Positions 9,301 through 17,200 of a DNA stretch of 64,000 nucleotides are shown here, piece after piece. Position 1 is the stretch's first letter. Every line of letters begins with the position of its first letter. The stretch comes from Volutella citrinella. Its lineage: Eukaryota; Ascomycota; Sordariomycetes; Hypocreales; Nectriaceae. The position numbers and the translations under genes were made by a program. The notes beneath the pieces are model-generated. The model did not search any database. It was not told the DNA's origin and was given only the letters and a program-made list of their open reading frames with translations. The DNA lies in assembly GCA_034401135.1 (NCBI GenBank), contig JAWZSP010000010.1:1-64000 (forward strand), given 5' to 3'.

Positions 9301-10467
9301 CGGCATCACCACCTCCTCGTACCAGCACACAAAGACGTCTCGGCGGATCGCCGTCTGGCTGTACGGCTCCGTTACGGGCGTTCGGAATAGCGCGGGGAAG
9401 AAGACCCAGATGAAGGTGTCGACGAGGCCGACCACGCGCCCGAAGCAGTAGTTTGGTATGTTGTGCAGGGGCTGCGCCTTAATACCGTCGGGTCCCTGCA
9501 CCGACTCCGGCACCGGGATGCTGAGGTGCACGTTCTCGACCAGGTTCAGTACAACGTGCGGCTGTGTATACCACTGGATCCCCATCTGCGCGACCGCGAG
9601 CGACACGGGGAAGCTGCAGAGGCTGTCGACATCGTACGTCGACTGTATAGCGCTCTGCTCGCCCTGCTGCTCGCCGTAGTGCGAGTGCATGCACAGATAG
9701 GGCGGCGACGGCTCATGGTCTGTAAGCCCCTCCATGGCTGCCTTACAGGAGCTGCTATGCCGTGTCGGTGCCGTCCCCAGCGTTGCGTTGCGGTACCCTG
9801 GCCGTAAGAGGTCTTGTGCTGGGTCGAGGACGACTGGCAACCGATCCTCACGCCCATTGCTGTTAGATACCCGACCCTCGAGCCTCTTGGCTACATCAAG
9901 CAGCGATGCGCAGCTCGGTTCCGCCCCGAGTGCCTCCGTGGCCTTGTTCAACTGCGACTGGTGGCCGTCTTCATGCTCCCGGCGCGTGCAGCCTACCTCG
10001 CCGGTCCACTCTCGGAATAAGAGTACAGCAGGATCTTCCGGCATTGGCTCCTCCACCGCCTCGCTTCTTCGTTCTGTTATACTCGGGCTGGTCGCGTTGG
10101 AGCTGACGATTGTGTTGAGCCTGGCTGCGCCCGGTTCGACCGTAGGGCTGATGATCCCAGACACGCTCAACGTCTCTCTACCTTGATGATGATCCCGGGC
10201 CATGGTAGCCGCGGCGGTGGGCGAGCTTTGGGAGGGCTTTATCCAGGCATCAAGCGTATGGGACCCCGACCGCCGACCTGACGACGACGGCGGCTGCTCG
10301 GTCTGCTGGCGGGACTGCCGAGGCGTTTGCGTGCCTGCACTCGCCCCCGAACGCGCTGTTCCTTGAGCCGAAGGCGCCGACTGCGGGCTCCAGCCCAGTA
10401 CTGGGTCACTCAATGCACCCACACTACTGCTGGAGGCCTGGGACCGATTGCCTCCGTCTATGTGCAT
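6391..10467 (-). CDS. Large uncharacterised subtelomeric protein, 1358 aa
   Basis: One uninterrupted 4.1-kb ORF. The N-terminal 160 residues are Ser/Gln/Pro-rich and look disordered. From about residue 270 the protein is compositionally normal and probably folded, with recognisable blocks: SLCSFPVSLAVAQMGIQWY, IPNYCFGRVVGLVD, FYITLQPQYLDALWCG and AVDETYLKPESTYIDIG. The C terminus has an acidic run (LLEEEDEDA) and a basic tail (RKQVKQEREEKKRNA), possibly nuclear. I see no Walker motif, RT motif, clear DDE triad or recombinase signature, and do not recognise the family. An intact frame of this length beside a telomere implies recent selection or recent arrival. The AT-hook ORF immediately upstream is in the same reading frame (both starts are multiples of three), separated by one stop codon and 24 bases, so the two could be one spliced or split gene. 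A nucleic-acid role is inference from context only. Confidence 0.75.
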   Translation of the reverse strand: MHIDGGNRSQASSSSVGALSDPVLGWSPQSAPSAQGTARSGASAGTQTPRQSRQQTEQPPSSSGRRSGSHTLDAWIKPSQSSPTAAATMARDHHQGRETLSVSGIISPTVEPGAARLNTIVSSNATSPSITERRSEAVEEPMPEDPAVLLFREWTGEVGCTRREHEDGHQSQLNKATEALGAEPSCASLLDVAKRLEGRVSNSNGREDRLPVVLDPAQDLLRPGYRNATLGTAPTRHSSSCKAAMEGLTDHEPSPPYLCMHSHYGEQQGEQSAIQSTYDVDSLCSFPVSLAVAQMGIQWYTQPHVVLNLVENVHLSIPVPESVQGPDGIKAQPLHNIPNYCFGRVVGLVDTFIWVFFPALFRTPVTEPYSQTAIRRDVFVCWYEEVVMPAMQAAIDDNNILQYIPKTHAIATSDSSAPREALAAGEVKPAEQAEMEDDFGAAGKKRSQPGAGNSGARRKHFYITLQPQYLDALWCGIQYRAAAYSEFEGVRLYMAAKNTKLAWMQPRLDVMLEKWQRHWVQAVDETYLKPESTYIDIGRQCTPAEKGPQGRVLLWRRCCLDKAWRRRLQWSRIQDRRCISEDVKGRKAPITRTTYPFVTLRDAWGMTVTPRPGSWEMENGLVYSQFYDLIKVPFDAAKQYPFQNRHTESMSLDPSYLRDQNNSTKGIHAHQSRVQCAYRLSKLRIHRNIPTCADDPPIQELPEHQFTYGIRSEDRVSLALLRRITELFRADPPLEQPEGLGSEGIVDRPFFSIPSATMARFLRASVNRYCFLFEHIKSQTGLKYSLPETITMAVALRGLRFSYDSSLIGSESVLWSDRWESTRRTRTQEGGTEETKTQREGLGLGKTSKLHGFGWWLPGKFDWNIWRFHSEVGDRLAVGNDLLRQDYKRQWQVLKDIRDVHVRMWQAQSWVGRFQVMENAAAKRVWLEYLHSTVIELFQRDVWRVALKSTKWKTGSDVTDEAASRYPDSDAPNLCYDGLCDLFHDRMSDTSHTWPHLITGNKLRSTEVMDLFHDLFSHSSSHTALGERKGWYSLPFRIAARRSIELITFYFGLVEAQRWYKDLSRLVFLTHWILPWPSSTELIGTTKENKQKDLKRRLMWASIIYIEPTSTSLGFPNPTVAPRKLEDPDVRISVQSSLSRVLAPLCRQRFGGSGWKDDEDNTNSQFHWSTRDLLLSSNQTVHIDALRLGRAVEPYNNGSLFPVVEGGRPPQLRLVSAIRKKTLDELEAVFNKTLEADQARRQRKISMARSSQAVYTSSPTASFPSRHSVAVASESTVSRAGSTGFSQGSICLEEIREQRRLVLEKLLEEEDEDASNTSDGTEGTAFTIQTMDSTGSWRPQKRLRKQVKQEREEKKRNA

Positions 10468-10490
10468 AGGGTCAGCCTGTGGGGACCTTT

Positions 10491-10500
10491 CTTATATAAG
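10491..10500 (-). promoter_or_regulatory. TATA-like palindrome CTTATATAAG
   Basis: A perfect 10-bp palindrome about 24 bp upstream of the ATG of the 1358-aa ORF, overlapping the stop of the AT-hook ORF. It could be a TATA element for a separate transcript of the large ORF, but 24 bp leaves almost no room for a leader. Confidence 0.3.
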
Positions 10501-11115
10501 CACGATGCTTAACCAACCCGAACGTGATCCATTGTGTGGACTGATAAGCAGTTGATCAACCGTATCGGTTAGTGACCGCAGCTCCTCGTCTCGAGTATTG
10601 TTTTGGTCGGCATTCGCCTGGCTTTCCAGCACGACGGCATCTGCTGCATCGCCGCCTTTAGACACGATCTCGAGTTGGGTACGAGAGTTCTCGAAAAGGC
10701 GATTGCGATCTTGACTGTCGTCTTGTGTCGATTGGATCGCCCTTGTATTCTCGACCGGGTTCCAGACGGGTCGACCATGCTGCAGCGCGTCTTGCTGGTC
10801 GCGAGGTGGTTCTGCCACGGGCCGAGGGGAGGGCGGCTCTTCAGCCGGCACAGGGATCGAGATATTCGGTTCTATATGCAGACCGATGACTGGATCAGTG
10901 GTAGACGGCAGTGCTGGTAGGTGAGGCGCGTTGTGGTGAATGCCTGCGCGCGTCTCGGTCGGCGCGATGGCTCGTGCTTGTTGCTGGTGATAGTGACGAT
11001 AGGATCGCGCTCTCTCGAGTGCGCGTCGTCGTTCTGCTCGCTGTTCTTCGGTTAAATCTAATTTTGGTCTACCTCGGCGCCTAGGTATAGAAGGGATTGT
11101 AGCGTGAGCCGGCAT
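10492..11115 (-). CDS. AT-hook protein, 207 aa
   Basis: Starts MPAHATIPSIPRRRGRPKLD. RRRGRPK is a canonical AT-hook core (RGRP), which binds the minor groove of AT-rich DNA. It is followed by a strongly basic helix (EEQRAERRRALERARSYRHY), resembling the basic part of a bZIP but lacking a leucine zipper. The rest is polar and low-complexity, ending in a short structured tail (ELRSLTDTVDQLLISP). The frame is the same as the 1358-aa ORF 24 bases downstream. It may be the N-terminal DNA-binding exon of that gene, joined by an intron I could not place, or a separate protein cotranscribed with it. Confidence 0.65.
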   Translation of the reverse strand: MPAHATIPSIPRRRGRPKLDLTEEQRAERRRALERARSYRHYHQQQARAIAPTETRAGIHHNAPHLPALPSTTDPVIGLHIEPNISIPVPAEEPPSPRPVAEPPRDQQDALQHGRPVWNPVENTRAIQSTQDDSQDRNRLFENSRTQLEIVSKGGDAADAVVLESQANADQNNTRDEELRSLTDTVDQLLISPHNGSRSGWLSIVLI

Positions 11116-11186
11116 AATAATAGGTCTTTATTAAAAAGCTCTGTTTGTTTTACGTTGTTTGGGTATGCCCAGGTCGAGTTGTTATT

Positions 11187-11329
11187 GCGTGAGACCACCG
11201 GCCCAGTCTCAGGGCCAATGGTGATTTTTGCGTGAGACCCACCGGCCCAGTCGCAGGGCCAATGGTGATTTTTGCGTGAGACCCACCGGCCCAGTCTCAG
11301 GGCCAATGATGTTTTTGCGTGAGACCCAC
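11187..11329 (+). repeat. Tandem repeat, 43-44 bp, 3.3 copies
   Basis: Units begin GCGTGAGACC at 11187, 11230, 11274 and 11317 (the last partial). Each contains GGCCC-AGTCTCA-GGGCC, an inverted repeat able to form a small hairpin. The array sits 70 bp upstream of the AT-hook ORF start on the minus strand, in its likely promoter. Copies are almost identical, indicating recent expansion. Confidence 0.92.
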
Positions 11330-11930
11330 TAATACCCTACGATCTTTAAAAATCGATAACTAATTAGCAAAAATAGATATGAAAAAAAGGGAAGAGGTAG
11401 AAATTAAGAAATAAATCAGTTTAAATCGCTATAAGGTTTATTTTCTATTTTTCAAAAAAAGTGTACCCCTCGATTTCCTAAGGTCGGCCTAACCCTGACC
11501 TGGGTTTCCACACTTAACTGATATATACACAATAGAAACCACAGCAAATTTCACAGTAGATGTCATACCCAACATCTCAACCACAGTGTTAGTCCGTAAT
11601 GAGTCACAATTAGCATTTGACAGATGCAGCAAATGGCGGCCTTCTTGTCCATCAAGGTCTCTGCACCACCAAAGGTTGTAGGCACCACCAAAGGTTGTAG
11701 GAAGGTTGCGATGAACCTTTGTGGCCGCAGGCGCAAGGACAAAGTTATCCACGCTGGATGACCCAACGCCGGGCTTGCGCCAACTATATCATAATGCCTT
11801 TCCCCCAGCTTCTCGTCAAGCAAGCAACCAAGCCAGCAGCCAAGCCAGCAACCAAGCCAGCAGCCAAGCAAGCCAACGCCCGCACACACACACACACTTC
11901 TCCCGCCTGCCATCACCCAACGACCTCGAG
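11330..11930. other. Intergenic with simple repeats
   Basis: No gene seen. It contains a duplicated 19-bp word (GCACCACCAAAGGTTGTAG, near 11660-11700), an alternating AAGCCAGCAACCAAGCCAGCA-type tract at about 11818-11875, and a short CA run at 11885-11896 just upstream of the next ORF. Confidence 0.7.
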
Positions 11931-12272
11931 ATGCCACTAATCAACGCTCCCTTTATCTCTGAAGAGGGTCTTCTCTCAGAGAAAACGATCAACTTTAAGC
12001 TGCCGGCTAAAAGCCTGAACCCACGAAATATCCAAACCAATACACAATCCGACGAGGTGCTGATATCTCTCTTGGGATTTGGATATCGATTGATGAGTAA
12101 GGAAGTCAATATGGAGGCCAAGGAAAGCATTTTTTTCCTAGAAAAAGAAGAGAACGAAGGCCAGAAGAAGGATATCCTTTCCAGGATCAGGGAGAAGAAC
12201 GGTGATTGGGTGAAGAAGCTGGTGGAAGTGGTGGAGAAGCTGCAGAAGAAGGCACGCAACAAGCAGCGATAG
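11931..12272 (+). CDS. Small lysine-rich hypothetical protein, 113 aa
   Basis: ATG at 11931 (MPLINAPFISEEGLL...) to TAG at 12272. The frame extends 70 codons further upstream, but that part is translated tandem repeat, so the internal ATG is the better start. The C-terminal 50 residues are rich in Lys and Glu with a helical pattern (GDWVKKLVEVVEKLQKKARN), possibly amphipathic. No family recognised. A 79-bp dispersed repeat starts about 70 bp after the stop. Confidence 0.4.
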   Translation: MPLINAPFISEEGLLSEKTINFKLPAKSLNPRNIQTNTQSDEVLISLLGFGYRLMSKEVNMEAKESIFFLEKEENEGQKKDILSRIREKNGDWVKKLVEVVEKLQKKARNKQR

Positions 12273-12340
12273 GGCTGTTGGCAAGCAGAACCAATGTTCA
12301 GCATGGAGGACCCAGGAGACATACATACGCCTAGCTTGAT

Positions 12341-12419
12341 AGGGCAATTCAAACCACCAGTCACCTCATCTGTCAAAATTTCACAATTCGTAGTATCACA
12401 ATTATGTTCCCTCGTAGAG
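12341..12419 (-). repeat. Dispersed 79-bp repeat, copy 1
   Basis: The reverse complement of this stretch matches 28413-28491 with only about four substitutions. The two copies are 16 kb apart and in inverted orientation. It may be the end of a transposon family or a shared 3' module. Confidence 0.85.
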
Positions 12420-12535
12420 GGAGTCGGTTGAAGTATACTAAGGATTTTATTCTAGCCAAGCTCAATTAGTAAAAGTGCGGCTACACAATTGGCCGGTATA
12501 TATTTGTTCCCCCCGAGCGATGCTGTCTCTCCGAG

Positions 12536-12554
12536 CCCCCCCCCCCCCCCCCCC
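12536..12554 (+). repeat. Run of 19 C in front of a BTB frame
   Basis: An uninterrupted C homopolymer. The ATG at 12520 reads into it but comes out one base off the BTB frame; one extra C (or two fewer) would join them. Such runs are prone to sequencing error and also to slippage in the cell. Confidence 0.9.
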
Positions 12555-12562
12555 TCCCGAGA

Positions 12563-13249
12563 CCACACCTCTTACTTATCACCCTGCCTGACTACCTGAA
12601 TTATAGTGCACTCGAAACAGGCCAGCACTCCGACCTCACACTGAAGTCCACCGCCAAAACATATCCCGCTCATCGTCTCGTCGTCTGTGGTCGTGCTCCA
12701 GCCATAGCGGCCGCCATCAAGTTTCGAGATGCAGCTCAAGTCCAGTCGAAAGACGCAAATCAGGCCTATTTTGACTTCCTGGATGACCCCCCGCAAGCTG
12801 TCGACTGCGTAGTACAATGGCTCTATACCCTGAAATACGACAACTACATGTGGAGCCTGAATGCCACATCAGAGGCAGACGACATCCTAAGTCATGTAGA
12901 AACCCAGCCCTCCGACTTGGTCCTGCATCTGCATGTATACATACTGGCCGACAAATACATCATACCTCTTCTGAAAGAAACAGCATTGAGTAAATTCAAG
13001 GCCGCCGCCCTAGAGTACTGGCATTATGACGAGCTTTTGACCGCCACACGAGAAGCATACACTTCATCCATCAACAACCACCCAGAGATGCGAGCGGCTA
13101 TCCGCAATATATATCACACACACCCAGAACTACTAGATAGGATTCCCGTTCAGGCCCTGTTCCAGGAGCTCCCTGCTATCAGCTTTGATATGCTCATGTA
13201 TATCCGCCAACGGTCAGCAGCTATGTTTAGTTCTGGTTTGCAGTTCTGA
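12563..13249 (+). pseudogene. BTB/POZ domain protein, start out of frame
   Basis: An open frame of about 228 codons, with the BTB domain at the front (ETGQHSDLTL, STAKTYPAHRLVVCGRAPA, AYFDFLDDPPQAVDCVVQWL, then LHLHVYILADKYIIPLLKET) and a helical C terminus (HPELLDRIPVQALFQELPAI). This is the arrangement of the common fungal BTB-only family, thought to act in protein-protein contacts or ubiquitin ligase adaptors. No ATG precedes the domain in frame; the nearest, at 12520, is out of frame by one base because of the 19-C run. If that run is miscounted, the gene is intact. It is the better preserved paralogue of the remnant at 2627-2910. Confidence 0.65.
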
Positions 13250-13380
13250 TGACTTGGCTAATCAGGAGTGACGCCAAACGGTCACATGTATCCTACTAGC
13301 GCTTTCTGCTGGAGCTTATCAACGATCAATATCCCAAACTACCGCTCAGACACTAGTACTAGACAATATCGGCGGATGAC

Positions 13381-14164
13381 CTACGCCTCGTGCTCCTCCT
13401 CTGATGGTACAGAGACTAGGTTCAATTCGCCGTCTTCTGCTGAATGGTTCGCCTTCACAATCGCGGCGGACTCGTCGTCAGCGCCAATACAACCTTCTGC
13501 GATCTGGTAGAACAGTATGCAAAGCCGAGCTGCCTGCATGGATCTCTCCTTCAAAAGCTTTTCCTGCTTGTCTAGCCTTTTTAAACGGCCAAAGTTCTCC
13601 CTATAGCGAGATTCACAGGCATCCAGCTGCTCCAGGACCCGCGTGAAAAGCTCTTCCAGTGGCTCTGGAGCTAATGCTGGCTCCGTATCGTCCGTTTCGT
13701 TCTTCCTGTCTGATGCTTTATCCTCCGACTCAGAACTCTGCTGCAGCCAAGGCACATGCGGGCTTTTAAATAGTTCGGTACACAACCATTACATAGTGCT
13801 GCGTTCCAGTATCACCCTTCTCTATAGCCTTAAATTGCTGTGAAATCGGCAAGCCGCAGGGCAGCCTGCATTGATAGCCTATTGTGGGGTATACACGGGC
13901 CATGTTTAGGATAAATGGGATGGGGTCGGTTGCGGGTGGCGGCGTTGGCCATGTTGCCAATTCGGCTGGGGTCTGGATGATATCTGGGTCTGACTGGAGC
14001 GCCTTCGTAATCTCTTTCCTTTCTGCCACCCGGATGGACCTGTGATGTTGCTTCATGTGCTGCTTAATATGCTTACCGATGTATGCATAACGGCACGTTT
14101 TGCAAAGAACAAATGGAAACTCGGGCAACTTGATAGACCATTGGATTCGCGACTGCATTCGCAC
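13381..14164 (-). CDS. Short OrsD-domain protein with coiled-coil tail
   Basis: Exons 14164-13793 and 13740-13381 join through a 52-bp phase-0 intron (GTAATG...GCTGCAG), giving about 243 aa. Residues 10-110 match the OrsD family (Pfam OrsD, formerly DUF3505), a paired zinc-finger-like module: VLCKTCRYAYIGKHIKQHMKQHH (split here as VLCKTCRYAYIG and KHIKQHMKQHH), then WPTPPPATDPIPFI and GYQCRLPCGLP. The second half is acidic then coiled (LEELFTRVLEQLDACESRYR). Full-length members are followed by a recombinase-like and/or helicase region; this one is short, so it is a truncated relative or a stand-alone DNA-binding protein. It lies 44 bp downstream of the 1520-aa OrsD gene on the same strand. 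Confidence 0.6.
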
Positions 14165-14207
14165 GCAGATACGATGGATTTGCTTCCCTACCTACTACCT
14201 AGCTACC

Positions 14208-17200
14208 TTAGCCTCTCATATTATCCCAAACCATTCGCGACCACCATCTTAACTGCCTCATTATCTCAGAAGCCTCCATACCGCCTACTATAATCTTCTC
14301 CCCTAGCCACACGGCTACCCCCTCCCCCTCAAAATCATTCAAACCCTCATCCGCCATACTCTCCATTAGCTCTATCCGGAACTTGGAATTCTTACAGTGA
14401 AAGAAACCAATAGCGGTATCGTAAGCTTGTCGTCCATACTGGCAGCGGATCCTTACATCTCGCTCCCATTCCCCAGATGCGCTCTGTACCCATGCCTTGC
14501 AAACTTCCCGGGGAAGAGCACAACCTTGACAACCCCCACGAGCCCACATGCCTTCCTCATATATAGCTTCTGCTAACTCTGTCTTTAGGGTCTGCTTTCC
14601 ACCAAACGGGCATTGCCGCAAAGTATGCTCAATCTGTGGTCCTCTTACCCCTCGACCTGCGCAGAAGCTACATTTGCCCGCCCACCAGTCCATCACAGTC
14701 CTCCACTCCGCGACCTCATTACTATCACCCCAGGACATTTCCAGGCTAGGAAGGCCGGAAGGTTGTTCTTCACTAGGACCAGCGGAAATAGAATGGTCCT
14801 GGTCGGCTCGTTGATCTGCCTGGTAAGGACGACGGAGATATTGCCCAAACGCAGTCACAAGTACGTCGAAGACTACAAGGAGCTGTGGTACCCAGGTCTC
14901 TCCATGGGGAACCTTTCGTTCGAACCATTCAACCGCCTGGCTCTCTTTAGTCAGATCCACGTCATTCTTCATAGATATGAAAGTGGTCAATGTCTTGCCG
15001 AGGAGTTGCTCGTCAAACGCACAAAGAGCGGCAATCGCCCTTCGTATGGCTGGCTTGTTACCGCAGAGGCCGTCCGGATCGGCTGCTGACGTGTATTTCT
15101 GCTTCCAACGATTCTTCTTTTCCTCGGTGCTCGCATCAGATACCCGAAGTCCTATGGCTATGTCCTCGCATACCTGATTGGTCTCCGTGCAGAGGCTGCA
15201 GTTACCGCGGGCCCCTACGAATCGGTCAAGGCGTAGAGTCTCTAGCCAACCGAGTAGTCGCCGAGCCACCTCGGAACCTACAGCGGTGCAATCGTCGAGT
15301 TCGTGATCCAACCCCATATCGCCGCAGACGTAACAGAGCTGACAACCAACGTTACACCATTGCTCTAATTGTTCACCTAAAGTCCATAAATTGAGATTCG
15401 CTCGAAATAGGTTCTTATCATCGCTGAACCCAACCCGAGTCCCAAGGTGGTCGAGCACGGCCATTCGCGTAAACATCGCGCTGGAGGTGGCAATGTCACC
15501 CGGGTACCCAAACAGTGGCCAATCATCATCGTTGAGAGATTGATCTGGAACATCTTGATTTTTAAAGCTTAACGGGAGAGTTCGTCTTCGCTTTGGAGGT
15601 GGCGCTGTATCTTTCGGTGGTATAGATGCTTCCGCGAGGGAACGACCCGGAGTGTTTTCTATAGCCTCCGAGGCCGGAGTTCGGTCTGGAGAAGTTGATG
15701 AAGAGGACACCACTACTGGTGTGCTTACCACTCTGTCTCTGCCCCGCTTCTGACCAGTGGTTACCTGCATTTCAGATACTGGTATTCCTGCAGTTGGCAT
15801 CTCTTCCGCCCCCCTGGAGGTGAGTCTAGGTTGGTGCCCTAGGATTCGCTCGCGGTCGCTATGAACCTGGGCATTCACTCTCGGTCTAAGTTTGCTGGGC
15901 AAGTGGAGAAACTCGTGCCACCGGAGGGATGCCCATTCATACAGGTCCAGAAGCTGAGGCTGCATCGTGGTTGGGAACGCTCCATCAAGACCGTAAGTTG
16001 ACCCACGCTGCAAGGGACGATGTCCGCTCTGCCAAGCAAAGACAACGTTTCGATGGGCGTCCTTGCTTCGATCATCGAATCGATTAAACGGCTGGTATAC
16101 CTCACGCACGTGCTTTTCGGTTATACCGATGCAGATCTGCCGAAGAAGTCGAGAGTTTACTGCGAACCCCCAGGCCTTTGTCGTTACCTTTCGAATCACG
16201 CTGGTGAAGCGGCTGGTGCTCCATACCTTGCTGTTGGAAGACACGGTCTGGGTTCGGAAGAGCAGCGGCGAGGAACTCTGACCCGCCTCGCTTGGGCTGA
16301 TAATGCCGCGCTCCCTGTCTAACAAATTGATGAAGGGGCGGATGTAGGTACAATACTTGAAGACGGCTAATGCAAGCTCGGCTGGAAGGAAACGAACGAC
16401 GACGAATTCTCGGTTGGTGGAGCTTTTGGCCTTGTGGTGACGGACCACATAGATAATGTAGCCTTTGTAGACGTAGAGGCCTCTGGGTCCAAGTTCGTCG
16501 TTCTCGACCCAGAGGCTGGAGAGTTCTGGCCATCGTGGCAGCTGGCCGCCAGTCAAGGACATCCCCGTTCCCAAGAGCTCGCGAAAGTCCTCCTCCTTTT
16601 TCATGTATTGGTTGACCTCTGACCAGTTCCAGGAATTCCCTCGCGAGAGACACCCGCTCCGAGCTGTACAAGCTCTCCTGAATAAATCAAGATAGGCCGA
16701 GGTCAGTTCGTTCCTGGGGTCCGTTACGAAAGAGTATCCCCTGTCACAGTTTGCCATGTTGTCTTTGATCTTGAGCAGGTCGATGTCAGGCTCAAGCCCG
16801 AACATCAAATCGTTGCATAGGCGATTGGCCTCTCTGATGAGATATGCGCTCAGGGACCTGAACTTCCCCATAGAGACCTCTGCCCCTTGCCCCCAGCTTA
16901 CCCTCTGGCCGTCGTCGCTCCAGTACAGGAAAATGGATGGCGTATCGTTGCGGGCTGCCACGCACCCGTAGGCACGAAGACTGACAAATTCTTCAAACGT
17001 CGATTGGGATCCCATGACCATGTACCGCCTATGCACCTGCTTGAACCGCTCAAGCTGTTTGAACCGTGGCCGGCGTTCGATTCCTAGAAGAGCATACGGC
17101 CGCAGGGGAAGAGCTCGCTCAAGGAAAAGGAGTCGCTGGATGCATATAAGTCCAGAAAGGTAAGGTGTGTAGGAACGCGCGTTGTGGAAACTGTTGGTTG

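Noticed and set aside
9029..10186. Several 70-150 aa ORFs in other frames
   Set aside because: GC-rich shadows of the 1358-aa gene, without protein-like composition.
6391..10467. 1358-aa protein as a DDE or KDZ transposase
   Set aside because: Asp and Glu occur in AVDETYLKPE, but I could not place a convincing catalytic triad.
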